This document shows positions 51,284 to 62,340 of a stretch of DNA of 64,000 nucleotides, piece by piece. Each line of letters starts with the position of its first letter. The first letter of the stretch is position 1. The translations under genes and the position numbers were made by a program. Origin of the DNA: Panorpa germanica (lineage: Eukaryota; Arthropoda; Insecta; Mecoptera; Panorpidae); NCBI GenBank assembly GCA_963678705.1, contig OY783207.1, positions 4,650,001-4,714,000 on the forward strand, written 5' to 3'. Under the pieces are notes generated by a model that saw only the letters and a list, made by a program, of their open reading frames with translations, did no database searches and was not told the DNA's origin.

Positions 51284-51492
51284 GCATAGGCGTCCGCAAA
51301 CAATTTGATAGAAGTTACGAAACTTTTAGATCTGATTCTAACCTAAGTATCATAAATACAGATTTTTTTTTTTTTTTATTTATTTTGTTGGTGCATCAAC
51401 TTTTAGAAGTTATTAGCACATATACAATAATTTATAATATATAATTTGTAAAAAAGTGGTACTTGTTTTCCCATATCTGCGGACGCCCATGC
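51284..51492. mobile_element. Short MITE with GCATRGGCGTCCGCA ends
   Basis: Left GCATAGGCGTCCGCA and right TGCGGACGCCCATGC are inverted copies with one mismatch in 15. 209 bp, AT-rich inside with a T tract near 51363-51377. No ORF and no clear target duplication. Confidence 0.6.
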
Positions 51493-53888
51493 TAGGTAAA
51501 CTAAACTATATTACCAACTTCAAAAACGGAAAAAAATAAATAACAAAATCAGCTCGAATTACCTTAATTTAATGAACGGTACACGAATACAAATTGGATA
51601 TTTTATTTCAGTTTACCACGTTTGGTTTAATGTGATTATTTTTTTTAATTGGCTCTGCTACGCTTTGTACAACTAGTTTAAATATGATTACTTGTTTATT
51701 TAAATTTCAAAATATTTTCCTGTGCAGCAATAAAAACATGAAAAATGTATTATTTTATTTTTGCAGTTGAATTCCATATCAACAGTGGTTTGATATCGAT
51801 CAAACAAAGTATATAACAAGGGGGAAGTAAATAACAATTAAAATATCACCCCTTTATTAAATTCGATTTAAATGGAAAAACGATTTTAAGAGTATTTTCA
51901 TTACGCTTCGACTAATTAGTTAATATTATTTTTTGATCAATTCTGTTTGAATGAGTATCAATCAAATTTAGAACAGATTTTGAAAAAAAATGCTGTGGGG
52001 TTGCTTTTAACTTTATATTTAATTGCATCTGTCGAATTCATTGAATATGTACTATTTTGGATTATTTGCTATTTTGAACTAAGCGCTAAAAAAAGATGTT
52101 TTAACATCTGCTAATATACTCTTTTTTTATTAAAAAAAAAAACCAAAAGTTGACAGAGATTTAGCGTTATTAAAATATACACCGGAATATTTTAATACAG
52201 ATTTATTGATGATTTATAAAAATTCAAATCTAAATATCTTAGTTTCCTTCAACAGAAATATATTTTCTCCTTCGCATAGGAAGCTTTTTGATCCCTTCAT
52301 GGAAAAAAGGAGATGGTTGCATCCCTCTTAATGCCCCCTTCAATAATAAATCTGGACTGTAAGGTGGATATTTAAAATAACATTACGCAATAAATAATGT
52401 TACTTTCTGTTCACTCATAGTGATATTGAAATGGCAGACCCCCTGCACACTCATTACTTGAGTCACACGAATAAAATTTCGGTTTACATTTGAGTGGTAC
52501 TCATCTTACGATTATGGTAATACAGATTCGTCATATTTAAATTTGTTGCTTTTAGCACATTTTTACAAAGCGTAAGCAGCTTGGTCTTAAAATCAGGAAA
52601 ATGTATTGGATAATTGGTCGAAAGTCAAAACTCTCTCTGGACAACAAAGTACTTATATAATATAAAACCATTCTGAAACAGGGTGACAACAGGGAACCCC
52701 GCAGATTAAGGCGATATCAACCAATAGACCTAACTTTAGGTTCGCGATAGGGAATAGTGTACAATGTATGATATATTATAATAGTTTATTGTATATAAAA
52801 ACAAGAGGGCATTCATTGGAATGTTTCTCTTACATGTCTTAATTAATTAATCATGTAAGAAGCTTATTGCCTACTTAGGCAGATTGCTGAAACAATAGTA
52901 GAAATAAAAAAAAAAAAAAAATTTGTTACTTTGAAGGATGAACAGTTAATTCATTATGTAACCAGAAATAGTTGTTACCGAATGCACTTGCAATGTTTTT
53001 GCACACTAATTCTAATCTTCTAAAAACTTTATTTTCCTATACTCGCATACAAGAAGTTACACTTATTTTACATCTGTATTAGTTATATAAAACTTTAGTC
53101 ACGTCTTTCATTGTATCATTTTATATTCCCGGTTGTTATATATAAATAATATAACAATAAGGGGACACATTTTAAAATGCATTGGAAATATATTCCTGTA
53201 GGAATACAAATATGTGGGTTTCAACAAAAAAAAAATATATTCAAAATAAATTCTGACACAATGGTTGGTACACATTCAACTTAAAATATTGTGTGGCACT
53301 GAAAAGGTATCCTCAAAGGACCCCTTGCGATTTAAAAAAATACATATATGAGTTCCTTTAATATTCATAACGTAATAATAGGTTTTACAGCCATGTAAAA
53401 TGTTTGTTTAGAGTTTGAAATTGTGAATAATATAAAACTATGCGGCTCATATCACCCTTAATGTGAACAAATTATGAAAGAATGAAAAAATTGTCATTAT
53501 ATTGTTTGTAAGCACATGTAATGAAGCATCTTCACTATATCATGTTTTGTAATATAGTTTTAAGCTTGTAACGCTACGGACCGTTATGTATATTCTACAT
53601 AAACTTTTTCTTAGAAATAAAATATTTTATGTAGTAAAGGGTTTACAGATTCTATACCAACAACAAAACAAGTCATCTAAAACGTGAAATGGAAAAATGG
53701 TTTTCGTATCACAAATGGAATATATTTTACATGGTCACTGTCATGTTAAAAATAAATTTAGCACTTTACCCGTCAAAAGAAAAACTCAATTTGTTTAAAA
53801 AACTTGAGATATGTTGACAAACGCTAGAGACGCTGCGTCTGGTCTGTTGGACCCTTCTTATATACATATATTATGTTTATCATGAAAA
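51493..53888. other. AT-rich stretch without recognisable gene
   Basis: No gene, RNA or clear repeat recognised. A-rich tracts occur near 52128 and 52907. Confidence 0.5.
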
Positions 53889-54475
53889 GACGAAGTACTA
53901 AAAGAGGCAGTGAAGGGAAGCAGGAGAAAGAAAGAATTAGCGAGGAAACAGTTAAACTTCAGTCCAGAAAAATAGAGGTTTTTCGGAAAGGAGATAAGGA
54001 CAAGAGGTGGATGACAGAGATAGAGACAATAATAAAATAGTGAAGGAAGAGAGTCAAGAAGAAATAGTAAAGTAAGAGAGTCAAGAGGAAATAGTAAAGA
54101 TAGAGCGTTTATGCCTGTAATAGACATAAGTGGAGAAGAGAAAACGAAGAGAGAAAGCAGGAAGGATAGTAAAAAGATAATAGAGGGTTTGTCGAGAGGA
54201 GACAAAGAAGGCAAGAGGTGATAGATGAAGATACAGGCAATAAGGAAGGAGAAGCTGGAAACGGTGTGAATAAAGGAGGAGTAGGGGACATGAAGAGATA
54301 GGATCAAGAAAAGAAGAAACAGAAAGTATTATTCCAAGTAGTAATAGTCTAGAATAGTTTAAGTTTAGTGTTTTAACTTTGAATTTATATGAAATGCATT
54401 AAGAAATTTAATAATGTAGATTGTAAAACCGAAAGGCACACAATTAATATAATATAATAATAATAATATATTATG
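53889..54475 (+). repeat. Purine-rich dispersed repeat, copy 3 (longest)
   Basis: Plus strand nearly all A/G from 53889 to about 54335, with the AGAGGCAGTGAAGGGAAGCA block shared with copy 1 and the AATAGAGGGTTTGTCGAGAG-type block shared (with changes) with copy 2. The tail follows (AGTTTAAGTTTAGT, ATGAAATGCATTAAG, TTGTAAAACCGAAAGGC) and ends in TAA/AAT triplets. Minus-strand open frames here (53858-54307, 54109-54291) are Ser/Leu/Pro/Phe-rich complements of the tract, in two frames, and are not genes. Confidence 0.68.
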
Positions 54476-55090
54476 TTTATAAATGTACATGAAATAAAGG
54501 TTTTATAATAATACCTATTTCACTTTAGGTAAATATAAGATTTGTTTACAATCTAACGCTCTAGAATTAATGAGAGAGGGAAGGGGGTTTGGTTTTAATT
54601 ATGTATACTAATGTACAACATATTAAGTTTATTGTGTGAAAATTTGAAGTCGATTGGAGTAAAACTGTCGAAGATATAGAGTTTTAAGTCTTCACCTATC
54701 TGGTCTGGTTTCGTCTTTCTTTAAAACTTTTAAACACGTTTTTCTCACATTTAGCCTTTTCAGGATCAGTGCCATCTCTAGCTCAAAATCTACTGGACCG
54801 ATCCTTTTGAAATGTTGCATACTCTTTCTTTACATAAATGCCGAGATAAAGCTGTCGAGCATTTTTTTTAATTTAACGTATTTTAAAATACCAAAGTTTC
54901 TGATTTTTTCCATGAAAAATCGGTATTTTGACTTTTAAGTGCTGTAAAAAATTTAAAAATGAATAAAATAAAAATTCGACAGGGTTACCTGCAGAAACTT
55001 ATGAACTAATGAAATCATTTTGGTTTTTTCATTTCATATAATCCAGTGATAAGTTATGTTATGTCAATCAGTTCTTAATATTTATTTATG

Positions 55091-55200
55091 AAAATTTCAC
55101 AAAGTATTCCTTAAATGTTATTTCATCATGTAGTAATTATATATTAACTGTGTGGTCAAAATACATTATCGAAAATATGCTTATTTTGTATCTATTTGAT
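55091..55200 (+). repeat. Related copy of the insertion site of the hAT element at 56759
   Basis: Matches the sequences on both sides of the hAT element: TTCACAAAGTATTC and ATCATGTAGTAATTAT on its left (56695-56742), TTAACTGTGT and GAAAATATGCTT on its right (59131-59170), but without the element. It therefore acts as an approximate empty site, differing by about 12 bases at the junction. Confidence 0.65.
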
Positions 55201-56692
55201 CTTACCAATACCACTAAGCCCCCCACCACCCCCTTAACAAATGCCATTACTTTTAACAATAAGACAAACTTTTAAAAAAGGTTATCATATGCATACTTTC
55301 AAGGATGGTAAGAGCATATCAGTTAAAAAACTGTATAATCAAATATTTTCTTATAATTTACTTTTATTTAAACCTAAATGTGGTTCTTGCTTTAAATATA
55401 TTGCACCACTAATTAATCCAGTTTGTGCTCTAGCTAAAACTAATTTGTAATAAATTGATGAGCCCCCAAAAACACATTAGCGCAGCACCCTATTAACACT
55501 TCATAACACGTCACTGGTATATACTAAATATATAGTTTTCAATGAACAATAAAGTAATTAGTTTTTGATTGCAATATCCTCATTTCTGACATTTAAAATA
55601 ATTTAGAACCATTATACGAAACGAATAGATCATTTTCCTAACAGCATTTTCCAACTTGTATTTATATTTGATTTCGTTTATTCTGACTTTTGATAAATTA
55701 CAAGTATTCCGTTTTATATTTTGGTTCTCTGTCACAGAGTTGTACCGTGAACAAATGATGATAAAGTATATGCATACTATTCGTCATCAATCATCCATAA
55801 GCGTTGTTCTGAAACAGGATATAGATGTCCCCTAACTGAAGCCTGGTACACCACATCCCACTCTACCCTCCACACTATTCATTGTAGAATATTTTCCAAG
55901 ATGTGAAAAACTGGAGAAGTATCACACTTGAGAAAATATTATGTAGATAAAAAGAATGTTTTTCAAATAATTATGTTTGAGACAATTACTGCTTGTGTGT
56001 TGGTGGCACTAACCATCACCGCTACTGACAAGTTTTAATAACTTTTTGTCAAAGCATCCTTTTGCGCTATACATATAAAAATATTTGTCTATTGACTTTG
56101 TAAAATGAAATTGTTTTAAGTTAAAAATAATATCATTGAGAATTTATTTAAAATTGAATTTAAATGTCGTGTGATATTTTCTTTATAAAAATAAGATAAA
56201 GAAGGATGATGATATTGTATAAAATGAAAATAAAACAAAAGACGAGAATATCGTTATAGACATACTTAGAGGTAATAAGTATAGTGACAAATATAACGTT
56301 TATTTTATGAGAGACGTTTTATTTTCATAAATCAAATCTTAAACATAAAATGCTGAAGACAGATATAACGTTTTACTTATTTTATTAAACGTCTCCTTTT
56401 TTCAGTTACTGAATCATTTTAATTAGAACCTCCTTCATGTTGGTAGTTTATATAGTGACGAAGCCTCATAGAATCAGTTAGGGCTATCGTCTAAGGGCTT
56501 GTTCGAGAATCGATTACGAAGGTATAGAAATCTGCCGTCAAACTACGTCAGCTGTTTATCGAATATAATATCCAGTTATCATGTTAAAATCGTAAAAAGT
56601 CCTTTTATCTGCTTTTTGAAAAATTAATATACCTTTTCACCTACCCTTTTAGAATAAATATCAATAGGGTTTCCTTAAATCGATTTTACAAT
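55201..56692. other. AT-rich stretch without recognisable gene
   Basis: No supported gene. The open frame 55241-55450 has no recognisable motif. Confidence 0.45.
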
Positions 56693-57588
56693 AAAAAATT
56701 CACAAAGTATTCTTTAAATGTTATTTTATCATGTAGTAATTATAGAAATAATTGTATACACTGGCGTAGCTAGGTATGGGCGAGTCGGTGCAGTGCACCG
56801 GGGCCCCCAAGCTGAGGGGGCCCCCGGACTTTTATAACTTATACTTATATTTTAACAGTTTCACAGTGAAGTAATACTCTTAGTAAATAGTTATTCCCGA
56901 CAATGCATACAAAACTTTTATAATTCTAAATAGGAATGAATTTTTTTTATTGAGAATGTATTTCATACTCACTTGTGTACAAATTTATCGCTGAACATGA
57001 GGGAGGGGGAAGCATGGACCAGGCAAGGGTCTAATTCTATTACGTAATTCTCTCAGGCAGAGGTACGCATTCTAGAGTTGTTTATGTTGAGATTAAGCTG
57101 AAACAAAAGTAGCTGCAGGACTGTACTTAGAGTCTTAGAGCGTAATATCGCTAACAATATACAGAAAACGCAGATGTTTATTTCCTTTGGTCTACTATTA
57201 AAACATCATAATAATTGATCTGGATAATATAGATGGAGTGACATAAGTGCACATAATTTGGTGCAAAATAGTATACCAGCTAGTGAAGAAAGTAGGATAT
57301 TCCAGTCCGCATGTTTGCCACCCTTGCCTTCGGATAGGGGTCAGTTTTACACGCGGGTTGAAATGTCTTACTTTCTTCCCTCGGTGTGTAATATGCTATT
57401 AATGTTTTATGTACAATAAATGTTTTACATACATACATGCATAAATCTTTTGATTTACTTCGTTTTATTGATTAATACCAATAATATAAATCCAAGTATA
57501 CATTCCTAAACTCTTCACCTAGGCGATCACTAAAAGTCACACAAGACACACATACACATACATGTAGTAAGTAGTTTTGCTGTGCTAT

Positions 57589-57973
57589 TAGTCCAAGATC
57601 CCAGAACGATCTGACATAACTTATTTTCAAAAGCATAGAACTTTCGGTTCTAAGTAGTCTCTACATGTACTTTTAATACCTGCGTATTTGTGGAGTTTGC
57701 TCGGTGACACCTGGGCAGGTACCAGGTGAGAAAGGTAACTAAAAATCAGAGTAACTTTACTTATTTTTGTATGACTGATTTTTGAATATATTTTGTAGAA
57801 TGTTATTTCTGAAGTAAAATTAAAAGTGTCAGACGCTTTCCATGGGCCAGAACTTTTGTAATACGCTTTAAAGCTCTGTAAAAAATCTTTAAAGGATTCT
57901 TTAAAGGATTTTAAAATAAGGATATGAAATCGTTTCGTGTAGACCGTTTGGCCTAATGGATAAGGCGTCGGAC
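57589..57973. repeat. Left arm of the 385-bp palindrome
   Basis: Inverted copy of 58211-58595, equal in length and, as far as I can read, identical or nearly so. Its inner end (57942-57973, plus strand) is the first 32 bases of the tRNA-Arg sequence and the rest is that gene's 5' flank. The open frame running through it (57627-58046, minus) is shared with the other copies and overlaps the tRNA sequence; I do not consider it a gene. Confidence 0.9.
57942..57973 (+). pseudogene. tRNA-Arg 5' half (nucleotides 1-32)
   Basis: Bases match the 5' 32 nucleotides of the tRNA at 58171-58242, including box A (TGGCCTAATGG), and stop at the start of the anticodon loop. The sequence then becomes unrelated. 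It cannot fold as a tRNA. Confidence 0.85.
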
Positions 57974-58157
57974 ATAATAATACAAATAATATTAACACCA
58001 AATGTGTTAAATCAACGGTGGACATTAATTTAAATATCACAGTCATTTAACAAGCAAAAAGAAATAACTTTCTTTCTTGGACAAGTAAATGGGATTTATC
58101 ACAAAACATTTAGTAAATGTCTAGATGATATTATGTTGTAGATGATATTAAAACTAG

Positions 58158-58166
58158 CAAAAAGTA
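58158..58166 (-). terminator. Pol III terminator of the tRNA-Arg gene
   Basis: A T5 run on the minus strand (ACTTTTTGC) about 6 bases after the tRNA 3' end, the usual RNA polymerase III stop. Confidence 0.6.
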
Positions 58167-58170
58167 ATTC

Positions 58171-58242
58171 GACCGTGACAGGACTCGAACCTGCAATCTT
58201 CGGATCCGAAGTCCGACGCCTTATCCATTAGGCCAAACGGTC
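58171..58242 (-). tRNA. tRNA-Arg (anticodon TCG)
   Basis: 72-nt cloverleaf without intron, reading CGA codons. Acceptor arm GACCGTT / CACGGTC, D arm GCC / GGC, anticodon stem TCGGA / TCCGA around loop CTTCGGA (anticodon TCG), and T arm GCAGG / CCTGT with loop TTCGAGT. Box A (TGGCCTAATGG) and box B (GGTTCGAGTCC) are intact and a T5 terminator follows. One flaw: acceptor position 7 is T opposite C66, where a G-C pair is usual. The gene lies in the spacer and right arm of a palindrome within a hAT element. It may be transcribed; whether the mismatch lowers charging or stability is not known. Confidence 0.9.
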
Positions 58243-58595
58243 TACACGAAACGATTTCATATCCTTATTTTAAAATCCTTTAAAGAATCCTTTAAAGATT
58301 TTTTACAGAGCTTTAAAGCGTATTACAAAAGTTCTGGCCCATGGAAAGCGTCTGACACTTTTAATTTTACTTCAGAAATAACATTCTACAAAATATATTC
58401 AAAAATCAGTCATACAAAAATAAGTAAAGTTACTCTGATTTTTAGTTACCTTTCTCACCTGGTACCTGCCCAGGTGTCACCGAGCAAACTCCACAAATAC
58501 GCAGGTATTAAAAGTACATGTAGAGACTACTTAGAACCGAAAGTTCTATGCTTTTGAAAATAAGTTATGTCAGATCGTTCTGGGATCTTGGACTA
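58211..58595. repeat. Right arm of the 385-bp palindrome
   Basis: Inverted copy of 57589-57973, containing nucleotides 1-32 of the intact tRNA (minus strand) and about 353 bp of its 5' flank. The spacer between the arms is 237 bp and holds the tRNA 3' part. Confidence 0.9.
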
Positions 58596-58963
58596 TTAGG
58601 CCAAACGGTCTACACGAAACGATTTCATATCCTTATTTTAAAATCCTTTAAAGAATCCTTTAAAGATTTTTTACAGAGCTTTAAAGCGTATTACAAAAGT
58701 TCTGGCCCATGGAAAGCGTCTGACACTTTTAATTTTACTTCAGAAATAACATTCTACAAAATATATTTAAAAATCAGTCATACAAAAATAAGTAAAGTTA
58801 CTCTGATTTTTAGTTACCTTTCTCACCTGGTACCTGCCCAGGTGTCACCGAGCAAACTCCACAAATACGCAGGTATTAAAAGTACATGTAGAGACTACTT
58901 AGAACCGAAAGTTCTATGCTTTTGAAAATAAGTTATGTCAGATCGTTCTGGGATCTTGGACTA
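58595..58963. repeat. Tandem direct copy of the right arm (368-bp period)
   Basis: Repeats 58227-58595 at an offset of 368 bp, with a single difference noticed (ATATTTAAAA versus ATATTCAAAA). It begins inside the tRNA sequence at ATTAGGCC, so only the first 15 tRNA bases are included. The junction ACTATTAGGCC shows overlap between the outer end of the unit (GGACTA) and the tRNA-internal ATTAGGCC. Confidence 0.88.
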
Positions 58964-59189
58964 TATGCAGTGTACGATAAAGAGCTGATGGTAAACTAAT
59001 AGTTTTGTACCTTTAAAGTATTTATATATATTTATATCTGACTTGAAAAACCTAAACAGTTTAGTTAGGGGCCCAGATTTTTTTTTTGCACCGGGGCCCT
59101 TGGTTACCTAGCTACGCCACTGATTGTATATTAACTGTGTTGTCAAAAAACATGATAGAAAATATGCTTTTTTTTTGTATCGATTTGAC

Positions 59190-60493
59190 TTTAATCCGTT
59201 TTTAATTTACCAATATATTAATTCAATACGAAACATTATATATTCTTACTTAAATAGGTCTTTTAAAGACAGAAAATATAAATTTATAGCGATAACTTTT
59301 GTTATGTAATCTAACATTATAATAACCTAAAAATTTGTATGCAAAAGGTAAACTTTTTTATGTTAAATAAAGCTTACGTATACATAACTGTCTTTAATGT
59401 AATATGCAGTTTACTTTTTATTTTAAGAATTGTACACATTTTCAAAAAACTTAATAAATTGAAAAATATGGTAAAAAATAAGTGACGTGAAAAGTCACTA
59501 TAAACTAAAATAAAAATAAATAGGTTAAGTTTGCACTTTGCTCTACAAGTCTGTCTACATTACTTCATACGTAAGAGTGTTTGATACTTGAGAACACAGT
59601 CTACTTTTACACTTATCAACGTCACCAACAATACACTCTTTACCAGACGGTTAACGTGAGTTTTTACGCTCACACGCCATTAATCTTTAAGCGATAAATG
59701 TTATATCAAAAGTTTGATTAATCGGGTACACAGTTGATACAAATATGATGTGTATATTACTCCCTTCCCTCCCACCCACTTGTTCAAAATTTATAAAAAT
59801 GTTTAATGGTCTGAAAGAACTGGTGTTGAAAATGTATGACTATAAAATGGTAATACTGTCGAATAACTTAAAAGTTTAAGACCAAATGTTTAATTTTGTT
59901 AGCTAATGTTGACAGGTTTAGTATCTCATAAATTTAGAACAAAGCTTCTTCTATCTTGGAACACATTTATATGAAAATGTAAAGCGTAAAGCTAACGTAA
60001 GATGCTTAAGGGGTTGTAAGATGAGAAAGCCATCCCTGGAAAACTATTTTAATAAAAATAATACATGTTTGTAAAGTTTCTGTATCATGGCTACAATGTT
60101 AAAAAGTAATACCTGGAAGTTTGAATATATGTGTTGATTCGTTGGAATCTGAAAAGGATCTCATAGATATGAAAAACCAATGTTAGTTAAAAGAGAAACT
60201 TATGTATATGTTTCGTACTTAAATTAACAGATATAAACCCAAGTAGAAAATTGTCAAGGTTGCTGGCTTACTACAGCCGATATTTCCAAGGTTCATTGCG
60301 TACCTCTCACATTGTAATTGTAGCGTGGGATAACAACAAGCTGCGAAATAAAACTAAAATAAGGAGACATTTGGATTTAACTATTGGATGCTCATGCTTG
60401 TGATAATGCCATGTAAAATCACTTAAATACGGTTTCATTAGCGACGTCAACCCAACGATGATTTAATTGCGATGAATAGAATGCTTAGTTTGA
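59190..60493. other. AT-rich stretch without recognisable gene
   Basis: No gene, RNA or clear repeat recognised. Confidence 0.5.
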
Positions 60494-60892
60494 GCACACG
60501 GGTCGACTGATTGCAAACTCGAAGTTTCCAACGAAAACGAAAAACGAGCCTTATTTCGTGACTCTATAGAATTTTAAAAAATAGCATAATAGGCGATTTT
60601 ATAGTGTCGTATTGTGAGGTATTTGTATGTATGTATGTATTTAAATACTTTTGAGAAGTATTTGTGCACATCTCTGCTCATGATGTTCACCATCAAAAGC
60701 ATGCAACGTAATTGCCCTGCGACCTAGAAACACAGTCGCTCAAAACCAATTCCAAATCAGTTTTGTTTCATTCGTGCTGTGTGCGTTCTGTCACTTGTAT
60801 ACACGTGCGTCCTCTCACTCATAACATAGTTCTATTCTCATTCGGTTCGGGCAGATTCAGGGCTCGCGTTTGCAATTAGTCGACCCATGTGC
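60494..60892. mobile_element. 399-bp MITE with 25-bp inverted ends
   Basis: Left GCACACGGGTCGACTGATTG plus CAAAC, and the inverted right end GCACATGGGTCGACTAATTG plus CAAAC, agree at 23 of 25 bases. Inside is AT-poor for this window but has no ORF. A (GTAT)n run lies near 60625-60642. The target duplication is not clear. Confidence 0.7.
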
Positions 60893-61881
60893 GAAAGGCC
60901 TTACTTTCTAACAGGGTAAAGTTATGTAAAAAGAGACAAAACTGCATCGATACTATGATCTATCGTGAACCTATCATTGTTACCGATAGCTAGATGCGTT
61001 TACCAGCACAGCTGGATTGGATCTAATACAAAAACAGTAACTTGTAATTTATAAAAATTAGATAATGAATAGAATTATAATTATCAAGAAAAATTACAAG
61101 CATACAATCATATGAACAAGATTTTACCAAATTTAGTTATGCTATTGCTTTTTGTTTATCAAAGGTTTATTTATAATCATAGGTCATCATTCACCCCCAC
61201 ATTTTGTTTATTTTACGTGTCTTCGATAAACGCCGTCGGGTGACAACCCTCGCAATTTGTTTAATTCCTTTATAACAACCTTATGTTTCTATAATAAGTA
61301 TTGCCCACGCATAGTTTGATATAAAAATCCACGTACCTATATAGACATATACTTCTATGTTTATAAAACAATATTCCTTTATTTTATTAAATAATATTTT
61401 TGTTATCCAAATATAAATTCTTCTCCGCTGTGTATATAATCGTATTTTTATTGTCTCATAAAAAAATGAAACCTAGTTTTTATATTACATTGAAATATAA
61501 CATCAACAATACCATAATAAAAATATAAAAGTTATATAAAAAATAAACTCGTATAAAACATTATTGTAATACAAAGCAGAAGGTCCTATTTAGTACAAAT
61601 TACTGAATTAACATCCGTTGTTAAAAAAATATAAATTAACCAAATGGAAGCGGTGTTATCGGACTGGTTCACCTGTTTCTGCTGACGAGGTTTCCAGCGA
61701 GGCAATAAACGATAATAGCGCACGATTTGATTCATTACGTAAATAACTAAATAGAAATTCTGTATTGTGAATAAATGTATTTGAAAATAAGCTCAAAGTA
61801 ATCCTGGATTTAGACTTTAACCCTCTCATCAGAGTTTAATTATTCTATGGATTACTGAATTAGAATTGACAGATATACGTA

Positions 61882-61927
<46 letters not shown>

Positions 61928-62124
61928 GAGAATTTAAACATAATACTTAAGTTCAACAACATCCACATTTATCTCGAAGTGAGCCCACTATTTGTAGTAT
62001 TTAAATCAAATGTACAATACTTAAACATGCTGGTGTTTGTAGGAAATGGAACAAATTACAATAAACGTATAGTAAAAGTTTATTAATAATATCACTATTT
62101 CAGTGGCTTCCAAAATAGGTCACT
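60893..62124. other. AT-rich stretch without recognisable gene
   Basis: No supported gene; contains the (TA)n tract at 61886-61924. Confidence 0.5.
61886..61924. repeat. (TA)n microsatellite
   Basis: About nineteen uninterrupted TA units. Simple repeat. Confidence 0.9.
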
Positions 62125-62340
62125 CTAATGCTGGTTTTACACCAGAAAAAACACGAACAAAAACACTAATGTTTACACCAAAGAGACAGTTCTTAAAACA
62201 TTTTTATCTTTAAAAACTATTTTAGTAAACACAAGATCAAAGGAAAACACGTTTGTTGTTGATTTTTAGTCTGTTTGGTTTAAACACGCAGTTCTGTTTT
62301 TTGCGAACATTTGCGGTTGTCAGTTGTTGTTTATCAATTA

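Larger units (their letters stand above)
56759..59122. mobile_element. hAT-type non-autonomous element carrying a tRNA-Arg palindrome
   Basis: Left end CACTGGCGTAGCTAGGTA and inverted right end CAGTGGCGTAGCTAGGTA agree at 17 of 18 bases. Both are flanked by ATTGTATA (56751-56758 and 59123-59130), an exact 8-bp target duplication, the hallmark of hAT elements. Next to the ends are GC-rich subterminal blocks (GCACCGGGGCCC on both sides, inverted). 2364 bp with no transposase. The centre is taken up by a 385-bp inverted repeat, a tRNA-Arg gene and a 368-bp tandem copy. Confidence 0.85.

Noticed and set aside
53858..54307. 149- and 60-codon Ser/Leu/Pro/Phe-rich frames on the minus strand
   Set aside because: Complement of the purine-rich repeat; low complexity lets several frames stay open.
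57627..58925. Open frames of 139 and 125 codons (57627-58046 minus, 58548-58925 plus) with nearly the same protein
   Set aside because: They are the same frame in inverted and tandem copies of one tRNA flank. They run into the tRNA sequence, show no domain, and similarity between them comes from duplication, not selection.
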